A DNA stretch of 64,000 nt from Fimadaptatus sp050946055 (GCA_050946055.1 JBMNUB010000002.1:62001-126000), one strand, 5' to 3'; shown: positions 16,637-25,444, counted from the stretch's first letter. Numbers and translations: made by a program. The notes: generated by a model from the letters alone, not told the origin.

Positions 16637-17086
16637 CGGAACGATTTCAAACGAATACTGTGTGGGGCATGCACAAGGCCGCTTGAATAGCAGCGCGGCT
16701 ATACCCGACCGCTAATGTAGTGGATGTACCTTCGAGTATGACTGGGTGGGGCGGTGGCGAAGTTATCTGCGCTGACAGCTCAAATCGCTGCGGCACAGTG
16801 GAGGGCGCAGGCGATTCTGCGCGGCGCGCGGCGCAGAATATGCGCGCGGGTGGTGCATTTTCCCAATACATGCGATTTGAGTGGCACGAAGTGGAAATGT
16901 AAGACCGCATACGTGCAAAAAACGGAGACGGCCATTTCTGTAAGACCGGTAATGGCAGGCAAAGTGGCGCTAAGTGGCGTAATGTCGCGCATCACCGCAG
17001 TGACGCAAAGACGCGGTATAACACAAAGCCGCCGATTCTTTACGATAAATGCGCGGGCAAATGCCGCTGTGGGGCGGGAGCGGCTA
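16637..17086. other. Gene-free stretch upstream of nfnA
   Basis: About 450 bases with no repeat, hairpin or coding signal that I can support. The nfnA frame is open back to 16754, but the translation before residue 139 is Arg/Ala-rich, has no family similarity and would include the promoter. Confidence 0.6.
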
Positions 17087-17115
17087 TTCACAGACAAACC
17101 TGTTCGTGATATAAT
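17087..17115 (+). promoter_or_regulatory. Sigma-A promoter for nfnAB
   Basis: TTCACA (17087-17092), a 17-base spacer, TATAAT (17110-17115), with TG one base before the -10 (extended -10). The nfnA ATG lies 53 bases downstream. Confidence 0.8.
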
Positions 17116-17167
17116 AAAGCATACGGTGTCTCCGGGCGCTGTCAACAAGGCACAGGGGGTATGGACG

Positions 17168-18016
17168 ATGTATGAGGTGCTGGATAAAAAGCTGCTGGCG
17201 CCGGGGCTGATGCGCATGGAAGTGAGCGCGCCCGATGTGGCCGCAAAGGCGCTGCCCGGCCAGTTCGTAATAGTAAGAGCTATCGAAGAAGGCGAGCGCA
17301 TACCGCTGACCATAGGCGGTGCAGATCCCGATACAGGCGCGATAACGCTGCTGATACAGATGGTGGGCGTGTCCACGACCATAATGGGCGAGACTCCGGT
17401 GGGCGGTAGCTTCGCATCGGTGACCGGCCCTCTGGGCAGGCCGACCGAGTTTGGCGACGCACAGCGCATACTCTGCATAGGCGGCGGCGTGGGTACGGCG
17501 GTGCTGTATCCGCAGGTGCGCTATCTGGCGGGCAAGGGCAAGCATGTCGATGTAATAGAGGGCGCGCGCACCGAGTCGCTGCTGGTGCTGCGCGATGAGC
17601 TGAAGGCGCTGGCCAACGAGCTGTACATAGCCACAAACGACGGCTCCTGCGGCGTAAAGGGCTTTGTCACGGACGTGTTCAAACAGCTGGTGGAGCGCGG
17701 CGAGCATTACGACCTAGTAATAGCCATAGGCCCGCCCATAATGATGAAGGTGGTGGCCGAGGCCACGCGCCCGCTGGGCATACGCACGCTGGTCAGCCTC
17801 AACCCCATAATGGTGGATGGCACGGGCATGTGCGGCGGCTGCCGCGTGACCGTGGGCGGTCAGGTGAAGTACGCCTGTGTGGACGGCCCTGAGTTTGACG
17901 GTCATCAGGTGGACTTTGACGGGCTGATGCGCAGGCTGAGCGCATACAAGGATCAGGAGAAGCATGCGCTGGAGGCGCACAAGTGCAGGATCGGAGGGAT
18001 AGGCCATGTCAATTGA
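17168..18016 (+). CDS. nfnA: NfnA-type FAD/NAD-binding, [2Fe-2S] subunit
   Basis: The start is set at ATG 17168 with AGGGGGT (17155-17161); 282 residues, the usual family length. The N-terminal FAD-binding barrel has the ERIPLTIGGAD motif, and the NAD(H) site is GGGVGTAVLYPQ (near 100). The C-terminal Cys cluster (GMCGGCRVTVGG, YACVDGPEF) is the [2Fe-2S] site shared with dihydroorotate dehydrogenase electron-transfer subunits. Its reading frame overlaps the next gene by 11 bases. With that partner it forms NADH-dependent ferredoxin:NADP+ oxidoreductase, which uses flavin-based bifurcation in anaerobes. The alternative name, sulfide dehydrogenase/glutamate synthase-associated subunit, describes the same family. 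Confidence 0.92.
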   Translation: MYEVLDKKLLAPGLMRMEVSAPDVAAKALPGQFVIVRAIEEGERIPLTIGGADPDTGAITLLIQMVGVSTTIMGETPVGGSFASVTGPLGRPTEFGDAQRILCIGGGVGTAVLYPQVRYLAGKGKHVDVIEGARTESLLVLRDELKALANELYIATNDGSCGVKGFVTDVFKQLVERGEHYDLVIAIGPPIMMKVVAEATRPLGIRTLVSLNPIMVDGTGMCGGCRVTVGGQVKYACVDGPEFDGHQVDFDGLMRRLSAYKDQEKHALEAHKCRIGGIGHVN

Positions 18017-19379
18017 GCGCGTAGCCATGCCCGAGCAGCAGCCTCAGGTGCGGGCGCATAACTTTGACGAGGTGAATCTGGGATATAGCGAGCAGGATGC
18101 ACTGCTGGAGGCATCGCGCTGCCTGCACTGCAAGAACCCGCGCTGCGTAAACGGCTGCCCCGTTGGCGTGCGCATACCCGACTTCATAGCCAAGGTCAAG
18201 CAGCAGGACTATGAGGGTGCGTATCAGGTGATACATTCCACCAGCAGCCTGCCTGCGGTATGCGGCCGCGTGTGTCCGCAGGAGAATCAGTGCGAGAAGC
18301 AGTGCGTGCTGGGCATAAAGGCGCGCAGCGTGGCCATAGGCAATCTGGAGCGCTTCGTGGCCGACAGGCACATGGCGGGCAAGCACGATGCACAGCGACC
18401 CGCGTCCAACGGCCACAAGGTGGCCATAGTGGGCGCAGGCCCGTCCGGACTCACCTGCGCGGGCGACCTCAGGCAGCGCGGCTACGACGTGACCGTGTTC
18501 GAGGCGCTGCATGCGCCGGGCGGCGTGCTGATGTACGGCATACCCGAGTTCCGCCTGCCCAAGGATCTGGTGCGCCGCGAGGTGGCGTCGCTGGAGGAGA
18601 TGGGTGTGGAACTCAGGCTCAATCAGGTGATAGGCCGCACGCATACCGTGGACGAGCTGTTCGAGGCGGGGTATGAAGCCGTGTTCATAGGCTCGGGCGC
18701 GGGCCTGCCCAACTTCATGCGCGTGCCGGGCGAGGATCTCAACGGCGTGTATTCGGCAAACGAGTACCTCACGCGCATAAACCTTATGAAGGCGTATAAA
18801 GAGGGCGCGCACACGCCCATTATGCGCGCCAGGCGCGCCGCGGTTATAGGCGGCGGCAACGTGGCCATGGATGCCGCGCGCTGTGCGCTGCGCATGGGCG
18901 CGGAGATTTACATAGTGTACAGGCGCGGCATGGAGGAGATGCCCGCCCGCCGCGAGGAGATACATCATGCCCAGCAGGAGGGCGTGCAGTTCATGAATCT
19001 GGTCGCGCCGCTGGAGGTCATAGGCGACGAGAACGGCTGGGTCAAGGGCCTGCGCGCGATACGCTGCGAGCTGGGCGAGCCGGATACCTCCGGCCGCCGT
19101 CGTCCGGTGGAGATACCGGGCAGCGAGTTCGTGCTGGATGTGGACATGGTGATAGTCGCAATAGGCACCAGCCCTAACCCGCTGATAGCCTCGACCACGC
19201 CCGGACTGGACACCAACAAGCGCGGCTGTCTCGTCGTGCGCGAGGACACGCTGCACACCAGCCGCGAAGGCGTGTGGGCGGGCGGCGATGCCGTGACCGG
19301 CGCAGCCACGGTCATACTGGCCATGGGCGCGGGCAAGCAGGCCGCGCGCGAGATAGACGAGTTCATAAGCAGCAGGTAA
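18006..19379 (+). CDS. nfnB: NfnB-type / GltD-like NADPH oxidoreductase subunit
   Basis: A 457-residue protein. Two N-terminal Cys motifs for [4Fe-4S] clusters (CLHCKNPRCVNGCPVG and CGRVCPQENQCEKQC) come before two Rossmann dinucleotide sites (VGAGPSGLTCAGDL near residue 140 and IGGGNVAMDAAR near 280). A C-terminal GGDAVTGAATVILAMGAGK binds FAD. This layout fits both the glutamate synthase small subunit and NfnB. NfnB is preferred because nfnA is directly upstream and overlaps it, and no gltB is present. Cytoplasmic. Confidence 0.92.
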   Translation: MSIERVAMPEQQPQVRAHNFDEVNLGYSEQDALLEASRCLHCKNPRCVNGCPVGVRIPDFIAKVKQQDYEGAYQVIHSTSSLPAVCGRVCPQENQCEKQCVLGIKARSVAIGNLERFVADRHMAGKHDAQRPASNGHKVAIVGAGPSGLTCAGDLRQRGYDVTVFEALHAPGGVLMYGIPEFRLPKDLVRREVASLEEMGVELRLNQVIGRTHTVDELFEAGYEAVFIGSGAGLPNFMRVPGEDLNGVYSANEYLTRINLMKAYKEGAHTPIMRARRAAVIGGGNVAMDAARCALRMGAEIYIVYRRGMEEMPARREEIHHAQQEGVQFMNLVAPLEVIGDENGWVKGLRAIRCELGEPDTSGRRRPVEIPGSEFVLDVDMVIVAIGTSPNPLIASTTPGLDTNKRGCLVVREDTLHTSREGVWAGGDAVTGAATVILAMGAGKQAAREIDEFISSR

Positions 19380-19719
19380 GTCGTGCGATACAGGCGACAG
19401 GGCGCGTCGTTCATCCGTGCATGCGCGGAAGGACGGCGCGCTGTGCTTGTCTGTAGCGGCGTTGCGTGAGCAGGTGCGGCGCGCTGCGCTTGTCTGTAGC
19501 GTCGGTGCGTGAGTGTGGCGAAACGAGTGCGCATTGAGTAGGGCGGCGCGGGATGCCGGCGCACTATCCACGCTTATTGCGCGGCGGCGCAGCGCGGCAG
19601 AGCCTGCCGTTGCGCGCGGGCGGTGGGATACGCATATGCCATGGCGCGCGGCACATGCGCGGCTGCATACGTGTATCGCTTTGGGCTAAAATATTAATGC
19701 GGTATTTGCGCCATGATGC
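19380..19719. other. Gene-free stretch between nfnB and obg
   Basis: Contains a short duplication (GCGCTGTGCTTGTCTGTAGC near 19438 and GCGCTGCGCTTGTCTGTAGC near 19482, about 45 bp apart) and an imperfect GC-rich inverted repeat at 19395-19443 that may end nfnB transcription. Nothing else is supported. Confidence 0.55.
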
Positions 19720-19748
19720 TTGCGTGCGCGGGCAAAACAGGCTATGCT
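19720..19748 (+). promoter_or_regulatory. Possible obg promoter
   Basis: TTGCGT (19720-19725), a 17-base spacer, TATGCT (19743-19748). Both boxes deviate from consensus. Confidence 0.4.
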
Positions 19749-19818
19749 GGTTGGGTCATTTGCGCATGGTCCCACTCGCCTGCGCGGATGGAGTATGCTG
19801 AGTATCCGGAGTATATAT

Positions 19819-19847
19819 GGAGGGCGGGCGCTGGCCCGCGTTGCGAT
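19819..19847 (+). promoter_or_regulatory. Ribosome site separated from the obg start by a hairpin
   Basis: GGAGG at 19819-19823 is the only good ribosome site, yet it is 24 bases before the ATG that matches the family N-terminus. Between them lies a perfect hairpin, GCGGGC-GCTG-GCCCGC (19824-19839). Folding it would bring the site to within 8 bases of the ATG. A longer start at 19788 is possible but would add 20 residues absent from Obg proteins. Confidence 0.5.
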
Positions 19848-21113
19848 ATGGCTTTGTTTGTTGACATAGTTACGATTAAGGTTAAGGCGGGCGACGGCGG
19901 CAATGGCTGCGTGTCGTTCCACCGCGAGAAGTACGTCCAGCAGGGCGGCCCTGACGGCGGCGACGGCGGACGTGGCGGCAACATTGTGTTCATGGCAACC
20001 GAGCGCATGCACACTCTGCTGGATTTCCGCTATAAGCGCTCATATGCCGCGCCCAACGGCGATCAGGGCAGGAATCGCCGCTCCACAGGCAAGAGCGGCG
20101 AGGATTTGGTCATAGAAGTGCCGCCGGGAACGCTGGTGCGCGACAAGGAGAGCGGCCGCGTGCTGCTGGATCTGTACGTGCCGGGCGAGAAGAAGGTGCT
20201 GCTGCGCGGCGGCAACGGCGGCTTTGGCAACATGCACTTTGCCACGCCCACGCGCCAGGCCCCCAACTTCGCCAAGCCCGGCGTAAAGTGCGAGCCGGTG
20301 GAAGTGATGCTGGAGCTAAAGTCGATAGCCGATGTGGGTCTGGTGGGCTTCCCCAACGTGGGCAAGTCCACGCTGCTGTCGGTGGTCACGGCGGCGCGCC
20401 CCAAGATAGCCAATTACCACTTCACGACGCTCACCCCCAATCTGGGCATAGCGCGTCAGGACGGCGACAGCTTCGTAATGGCCGACATACCCGGCCTTGT
20501 CGAGGGCGCGAGCGAGGGCGTGGGTCTGGGTCACGACTTCCTGCGCCATATAGAGCGCACGCGCATGCTGCTGCACGTGCTGGACGTGTCCGGCAGCGAG
20601 GGGCGCGATCCTGTGGAGGACTTTGATGCCATAATGCGCGAACTGGAGCGCTATGGCGATCTCAGTTCCCGCCCCATGATAGTGGCGGCCAACAAGACCG
20701 ACCTGCCCGGCGCGGACGAGAACATAGAGCGCCTGCGCGCGCACATCGAGGGACGCGGCATAGAGATATATCCCATATCCGCCGCGACCAGAAACGGCAT
20801 AGAGCCGCTCATGCGCGCCACCGCGGCCATGCTGCGCACACTGCCCGAGGCGGCACCCATACAGCCCGACGAGATGCCGCTGCCCGAGGAGGAGAGCCCG
20901 TTCGAGGTGCGCTTCGACGGCAGCGTGTACGAGGTCGTAGGCCCGTCCATGCAGCACCTGATAGACTCGGTCAACTTCTCGGACGAGGATTCGCTCAACT
21001 GGTTCCACCGCACGCTGCGCCGTTGGGGCGTAATAGACGAGCTGCGCGCACAGGGCGCGGGCGAGGGCGATACGGTGCGCGTGGGCGACATGGAGTTCGA
21101 CTTCGTGGAGTGA
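19848..21113 (+). CDS. obg: Obg family GTPase
   Basis: A 421-residue protein with all three Obg parts. The glycine-rich N-terminal Obg fold starts FVDIVTIKVKAGDGGNG. The G domain has GFPNVGKSTLL (P loop, near 165), the DIPGLVEGASEGVGLGHDFLRHIE switch region and ANKTDLP (G4). A C-terminal OCT domain (about 345-421) contains NFSDEDSLNWFHRTLRRWGV. It acts in late 50S ribosome assembly and stress/sporulation signalling in related bacteria. The start is chosen by homology. yhbY follows, as in the conserved obg-yhbY-nadD block. Confidence 0.95.
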   Translation: MALFVDIVTIKVKAGDGGNGCVSFHREKYVQQGGPDGGDGGRGGNIVFMATERMHTLLDFRYKRSYAAPNGDQGRNRRSTGKSGEDLVIEVPPGTLVRDKESGRVLLDLYVPGEKKVLLRGGNGGFGNMHFATPTRQAPNFAKPGVKCEPVEVMLELKSIADVGLVGFPNVGKSTLLSVVTAARPKIANYHFTTLTPNLGIARQDGDSFVMADIPGLVEGASEGVGLGHDFLRHIERTRMLLHVLDVSGSEGRDPVEDFDAIMRELERYGDLSSRPMIVAANKTDLPGADENIERLRAHIEGRGIEIYPISAATRNGIEPLMRATAAMLRTLPEAAPIQPDEMPLPEEESPFEVRFDGSVYEVVGPSMQHLIDSVNFSDEDSLNWFHRTLRRWGVIDELRAQGAGEGDTVRVGDMEFDFVE

Positions 21114-21191
21114 TGCGCGTGCATGCGGCATTGCGCCGTGAGAGGTGTTTGCCGCGCGGTGCTTGATGCGTGTGGAGCGCTTGATAGGCGT

Positions 21192-21300
21192 GCGGCTTGA
21201 TTCACGAAGCTCTTGAGCGGTACGCGGCTTGATTCGCAAAGTACTGAGCGACATGCGGCTTGATTCGTGCCAAGCTCTTGAACGAAGCATAGCTTGATGC
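21192..21300. repeat. Short degenerate tandem repeats of about 31-33 bp
   Basis: GCGGCTTGATTC recurs at 21192, 21224 and 21255, with a weaker unit near 21288; each is followed by a form of AAGCTCTTGAGCG. This fills part of the 430-base gap between obg and yhbY; the rest (21301-21530) shows nothing. Confidence 0.75.
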
Positions 21301-21546
21301 GCGAAAAGCCTTTGCCCGGCATATGGCATTGCTATATGAGCGGCATTGCCGCCTGATGTGCTGCGCGCATATACTCGCGCACGGGTAATTGAGAACCATG
21401 CGCATTGCAATATGCGTGGCTTATGCCGCCATATGTGGCATACAGCACGATGCGCTCAATGCGTCAGGCGATGTCCTGATGCCGTGAGCGGCGTGAGTTG
21501 CGATGGCAATATGAGAGACATACATGAACATAGAAGGAGAGATATT

Positions 21547-21843
21547 ATGACGTCTAAACAACGTGCGGCGCTGCGTTCCATGGCGAACACCATGCCCACC
21601 ATACTGCACATAGGTCTCAACGGCATAACCAAGGAGGTCTGCCAGCAGGCATGGGATGCGCTGGAGGCGCGCGAGATAATCAAGGTAGGGCTTCAGGATG
21701 GCGCGCCCATGAGCGTGCGCGAGGCCTGCGACGAGCTGTGCGAGCGCGTGCATGCCGAGCCTGTGCAGTGCATAGGCAAGCGCTTCGTGATATACCGCCC
21801 GGCGCGCAAGCCGGTCATCGATCTGGACGAGATAGTGAAGTGA
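21547..21843 (+). CDS. yhbY: CRS1/YhbY-domain RNA-binding protein
   Basis: The start is ATG 21547 behind AAGGAGA (21533-21539); the frame is open upstream but without a site. The product is 98 residues, the usual length of stand-alone YhbY. It has the family core: an N-terminal LRSMANTMPTILHIGLNG (GxxG loop near the RNA-binding face), a central EALEAREIIKV-like segment (here DALEAREIIKVG) and a C-terminal IGKRFVIYRP strand. YhbY associates with pre-50S ribosomal particles. A terminator hairpin follows directly. Confidence 0.93.
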   Translation: MTSKQRAALRSMANTMPTILHIGLNGITKEVCQQAWDALEAREIIKVGLQDGAPMSVREACDELCERVHAEPVQCIGKRFVIYRPARKPVIDLDEIVK

Positions 21844-21850
21844 TGTTGTT

Positions 21851-21885
21851 GGCGCTGCCGCGCGGCATGGCTATGCGGCAGCGCC
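21851..21885 (+). terminator. Hairpin terminator after yhbY
   Basis: GGCGCTGCCGC (21851-21861) pairs perfectly with GCGGCAGCGCC (21875-21885), followed a few bases on by GGTTTT. It starts seven bases after the stop. Confidence 0.65.
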
Positions 21886-22103
21886 GCTGTGGTTTTGGCG
21901 CGTGCAAGCGGCAGGCGAGGCCATGACGGCAGCGCAAGCGCGGTTCTGTGCCAAGGCGATGCAGGTCAATGCGGCAAAAGCCCCGGTTGATTTTGGCATG
22001 CATAGAAGCGCATATAGTCGCTGCGCAAAACGCAAACAGGGCGCTGGGCGCATGTTGCCAATGCAGGAAACAATCAGGCATGCGCAAGCGCCCACGGCAC
22101 ATT

Positions 22104-22380
22104 CCGCCACCCGTGCGCATGCCGGGGCTTATCCCCACGTGTCAGTGCGCTTGCCGCGCGGCTGAGCGGCTCGCAGCAGCCATATCAGCGCGCACATCAG
22201 CCCGATAGCGCGGCAGTAGGGCAGCCCCAGCAGCCGACCGCCCGCCACCCGTGCGCATGCCGGGGCTTATCCCCACGTGTCAGTGCGCTTGCCGCGCGGC
22301 TGAGCGGCTCGCAGCAGCCATATCAGCGCGCACATTAGCCCGATAGCGCGGCAGTAGGGCAGCCCCAGCAGCCGACCGCC
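22104..22380. repeat. 138-bp tandem duplication of a gene's 3' end
   Basis: 22104-22241 and 22242-22379 are nearly identical; the one difference I see is CACATCAG versus CACATTAG. The second copy contains the last 37 codons and stop (22267) of the minus-strand gene. The first copy repeats that end outside the gene. The duplication is recent. Confidence 0.95.
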
Positions 22381-23223
22381 CACGCACAGCCCCAGCGCCC
22401 ACGCGCCCATGCGCCCGGCGCTAATGCCTTGGAACGCGGCGCGCAATGCGTCAAAGTGTGCGCCGCGCGGCCTGAACTCTCCGCATAGCGGCAGCGCTTC
22501 GACCATTAGCTCTGCCAGCGCCTGAGGCGAAATCAGGCGTATGCCCAGACGGTGCGAAAGCGACTGCGCTTCGGCTGAGAGGGGCGCGGTGGATATGACG
22601 AACGTGGAGCAGATGCTCTGATTTGCCGCTGATGCGCATTGTTTGGCAGTGAATTTGCTTTGCTTGAAAGTGTATGCGCCTTGTCCGCCATCGCATGCGC
22701 TTCGCTTGGAAGTATGCGTGGCTTGGCCTGCATCGCATGCGGGCAGCTCCGCATGTTCAAGCGCCTCCTTGCAGCGCCGCCATGCGCAGATGACCGCGTC
22801 CGTGCTGGCGCATTCGCCCGGCCACGCGCTTATCAGCGCTATCGCGGCGCGGCTTCCGTCTGCACGGCGGGCAAGTATCGCGCCTCCGCGCACGCTGCAA
22901 TGCGCATATCGCCCGCGCGCTTTTAGCCATGCGGCTATGCTGTTCAGCGCGTCGGAGCTGTCCATAAGCGCCATGTGTTCGCAGAGCGCGCGCGTCTGTG
23001 CGGCATCGGTGCGCGCGCTGCCCTTGCGCCGCTTTAGCGCACGCAGTCCGCGCGCGAGCAGCGCCCATAGCGCTATTGTGGCTGCTGCGCAGATTATGGC
23101 CAAGGGCAGCGCGGCATATATGCTGCCTGCGCGCCGGGCGAGATAGTATGCCCATGATACTGCGCATATCGCCCACAGCGCGCCCGCATCTATAAAGCGC
23201 GCCAGCGCAGTGCGGCGGCGCAT
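22267..23223 (-). CDS. Membrane protein with a degenerate Mrr/restriction-endonuclease-like domain
   Basis: I place the start at the ATG ending at 23223, eight bases after AAGGGG; about 318 residues. Two hydrophobic segments (residues 10-55) are followed by a cytoplasmic domain with alternating strands (IAAWLKARGRY, GGAILARRADGSRAAIALI). Its end, VISTAPLSAEAQSLSHRLGIRLISPQALAELM, matches the last strand and helix of Mrr-like nuclease folds. The usual catalytic D...(E/Q)xK is not convincing, so activity is doubtful. Residues 165-210 are a Lys/Gln/Ser/Ala-rich, repetitive insert. Two short hydrophobic segments end the protein. It is transcribed opposite to nadD. The role is unknown. Confidence 0.6.
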   Translation of the reverse strand: MRRRTALARFIDAGALWAICAVSWAYYLARRAGSIYAALPLAIICAAATIALWALLARGLRALKRRKGSARTDAAQTRALCEHMALMDSSDALNSIAAWLKARGRYAHCSVRGGAILARRADGSRAAIALISAWPGECASTDAVICAWRRCKEALEHAELPACDAGQATHTSKRSACDGGQGAYTFKQSKFTAKQCASAANQSICSTFVISTAPLSAEAQSLSHRLGIRLISPQALAELMVEALPLCGEFRPRGAHFDALRAAFQGISAGRMGAWALGLCVGGRLLGLPYCRAIGLMCALIWLLRAAQPRGKRTDTWG

Positions 23224-23316
23224 GTGCATCACCCCTTCATATGGCTTTTATGCGCCATATTTTGCCGCAAATGCCGCCAAATGATACATGTTTGTGAGAA
23301 ATTTAGCTATCCCCTT

Positions 23317-23343
23317 TTGTTTTGCGGCCAAGTAGTGTATAAT
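23317..23343 (+). promoter_or_regulatory. Promoter for nadD-yqeK-rsfS
   Basis: Consensus TATAAT at 23338-23343. The best -35 candidates (TTGTTT at 23317, short spacer) are weak. The ATG of nadD lies 27 bases downstream. Confidence 0.6.
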
Positions 23344-23370
23344 AAAGTAAAGAAACTCAAGAGGTGCGAC

Positions 23371-23994
23371 ATGGCGAAGCGGTTGGGCATAATGGGCGGA
23401 ACGTTTAATCCTGTGCATTGCGGTCATATATGCATCGCCGGCATCGCAAGGCGCGAGCTGGAACTGGACGAGGTGCGCTTTATGCCTTCGGGCGATCCGC
23501 CGCATAAGAGAGTGGGCGTGTCCGGCGCACAGCGGCTGGAGATGGTGCGCATGGCGGTGCGAGGATACAGCGGCTTCACCATATCCGACATGGAGATACG
23601 CCGCCGTGGCCGCTCGTATACCTGCGACACGCTGCGCGAGATAAGCGAGCGCGAGCCGGATGCGGACATATACTTCATACTGGGCGACGACATGTTCATG
23701 AACATAGACACATGGCGACACCCAGAGGAGATAATGCGCAGAGCGGCGCTGGCCGTTGCACCCCGACCGGGCGAGGATGGCGCGCGGGTCATGCACATGC
23801 GCGACAGGCTGAGGGCAAAGTATGGCGCAAGGGTATGCGTGCTGAGCGGCTCGGGGCCGGACATATCCTCGACCGAGGTGCGCAGGCGCGTCATGCAGGG
23901 CGGCGACATATCGCGCCTTGTGCCGGGCGAAGTCGCTATGTACATAGCGCAAAACGGACTATATCTGTCACGGGAGACTTGCAATGACACCTGA
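23371..23994 (+). CDS. nadD: Nicotinate-nucleotide adenylyltransferase
   Basis: A 207-residue protein of normal length, starting at ATG 23371 behind GAGGTG. It has the nucleotidyltransferase motif GGTFNPVHCGHI (residues 8-19) and the C-terminal ISSTEVRRR motif that binds the triphosphate. It joins nicotinate mononucleotide and ATP in NAD synthesis. Its end overlaps yqeK by 11 bases, and the nadD-yqeK-rsfS order is conserved in Bacillota. Confidence 0.95.
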   Translation: MAKRLGIMGGTFNPVHCGHICIAGIARRELELDEVRFMPSGDPPHKRVGVSGAQRLEMVRMAVRGYSGFTISDMEIRRRGRSYTCDTLREISEREPDADIYFILGDDMFMNIDTWRHPEEIMRRAALAVAPRPGEDGARVMHMRDRLRAKYGARVCVLSGSGPDISSTEVRRRVMQGGDISRLVPGEVAMYIAQNGLYLSRETCNDT

Positions 23995-24565
23995 TGAGAT
24001 AAGCGGCATACTGCGCGCCGAGCTGCGCCCCAAGCGCTTCAAGCACACAATGGGCGTTATGGCGGCGGCGCGTGAGCTGGCCGAGATACACGGCGAAAAC
24101 GAGGACAAGGCACAGCGTGCAGGACTTATGCACGACAACGCCAAGGCGCTGTCACTGGAGCAGATGCGCAGGATAGCGGGCGATGCAGGACTCGAAATAG
24201 GCGCAGACGAGAGCGCATCGGCCTCTCTCATGCACGCGCCGGTGGGCGCATACCTTGCAAAGGCCCGCTTTGGCGAGCAGGATGAGGAAGTGCTGGACGC
24301 GATAAGGTATCACACGACCGGCAGACCCGGCATGTCGGCGCTGGAGGCCATAGTGTATCTGGCGGACATGATAGAGCCGGGGCGCGATGACTTTGAGGGC
24401 CTGAGTGAACTGCGCAAGCTGGCGCGGCGCGATCTGTTCGCGGCGCTGGAGCGCGGGCTATATCTGAGCAATTCATACGTGCTTGAGCGGAAGCAGCCGC
24501 TGTTTGAGCGCTCTGCGCAGGCATATGAATGGATACGACATTATAACGAGACGAGAGATGTTTGA
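23984..24565 (+). CDS. yqeK: HD-domain symmetrical Ap4A hydrolase YqeK
   Basis: A 193-residue HD-superfamily protein with His in KHTMGVM (residue about 19), the HD pair in GLMHDNAKAL (near 50), a further His at LMHAPVGAYLA and Asp in YLADMIEPGR near 130. YqeK proteins cleave diadenosine tetraphosphate to two ADP. It overlaps nadD, and rsfS follows 12 bases later, so the three are one transcript. Confidence 0.92.
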   Translation: MTPDEISGILRAELRPKRFKHTMGVMAAARELAEIHGENEDKAQRAGLMHDNAKALSLEQMRRIAGDAGLEIGADESASASLMHAPVGAYLAKARFGEQDEEVLDAIRYHTTGRPGMSALEAIVYLADMIEPGRDDFEGLSELRKLARRDLFAALERGLYLSNSYVLERKQPLFERSAQAYEWIRHYNETRDV

Positions 24566-24577
24566 GGAGGTATGCGG

Positions 24578-24934
24578 ATGCAGTCTAAGGAGATAGCATT
24601 GGCCGCGGCACGCGCGCTGGATGACAAGAAGGGCGTGGATATAATGGTGCTGGATGTGCAGCACCTGACCATAATAGCCGATTACTTTGTAATAGCGAGC
24701 GGACGCTCGGGCAATCAGGTGCGCTCGCTGGTGGATGAGGTGGACGACAAGCTGGCGGAGCAGGGTATACTGCCGCGCCGCCGCGAGGGCGTCAACGAAG
24801 GGCGCTGGGCGGTGTTGGACTACGGCAGCGTGCTGGTGCATGTGTTCCATGAGCAGGAGCGCGAGTACTACAATCTGGAGCGCCTGTGGACGGACGGCTC
24901 CAACCGCGTGGAGTTCGAGCAGAAAGAGGACTGA
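24578..24934 (+). CDS. rsfS: Ribosomal silencing factor RsfS
   Basis: Starts at the second of two close ATGs (24578) because GAGGAGG (24564-24570) is seven bases before it; 118 residues. It has the family features KKGVDIMVLDVQHLTIIADYFVIASG (N-terminal half) and WAVLDYGSVLVHVFHEQEREYYNLERLW (C-terminal half). RsfS binds uL14 on the 50S subunit and blocks subunit joining when nutrients are short. Last gene of the nadD transcript. Confidence 0.95.
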   Translation: MQSKEIALAAARALDDKKGVDIMVLDVQHLTIIADYFVIASGRSGNQVRSLVDEVDDKLAEQGILPRRREGVNEGRWAVLDYGSVLVHVFHEQEREYYNLERLWTDGSNRVEFEQKED

Positions 24935-25002
24935 TTGGCGCAACCGAACGGGGGCTGCCGCTGGAGCTGACTGATGAGCGCCCGGCCTTTGCGCGCATGA
25001 AA

Positions 25003-25373
25003 GGGCAGGGCTGCGGTCGCAGGCCATGCGCAGCGGCAGGCCGCAACCGATGGCAACGGAGCGGCAAGCCATTTGCCCACCGCGAAAAAGGGCTGTCGCG
25101 CAAGTGACACCTGAGCCGCGAGGAAGGCGAACTTGCGCGTGGGGGGAAAGCTCCGCTTGCCCAAAGCCGCCCTTCCTTATTCGGGTGGAAACCTTTCAGC
25201 ACTCATGCGCCGCCCTAACTTTCAGGGCAGGGCTGCGGCCGCAGGCCGTGCGCAGCGGCAGGCCGCAACCGATGGCAACGGAGCGGCAAGCCATTTGGCA
25301 CACCGCGAAAAAGGGCTGTCGCGCAAGTGACACCTGAGCCGCGAGGAAGGCGAACTTGCGCGTGAGGGGAAAG
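25003..25373. repeat. Two 148-bp direct repeats, 222 bp apart
   Basis: Copies at 25003-25150 and 25225-25373 are about 95% identical. Each contains a GC-rich inverted-repeat region and CGCGCAAGT...ACTTGCGCG arms. The 74-base spacer is unrelated. There is no coding evidence. Confidence 0.9.
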
Positions 25374-25444
25374 CCCGACTATATTGCGGCGCGCAAGTTC
25401 CATCTGCGCATTGCGCTTATATGAAATAAGAAGGCATTCAACTG

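Noticed and set aside
16637..17160. Extended N-terminus for NfnA from an upstream start at 16754
   Set aside because: The extra 138 residues have no family similarity and would contain the promoter; ATG 17168 has a good ribosome site.
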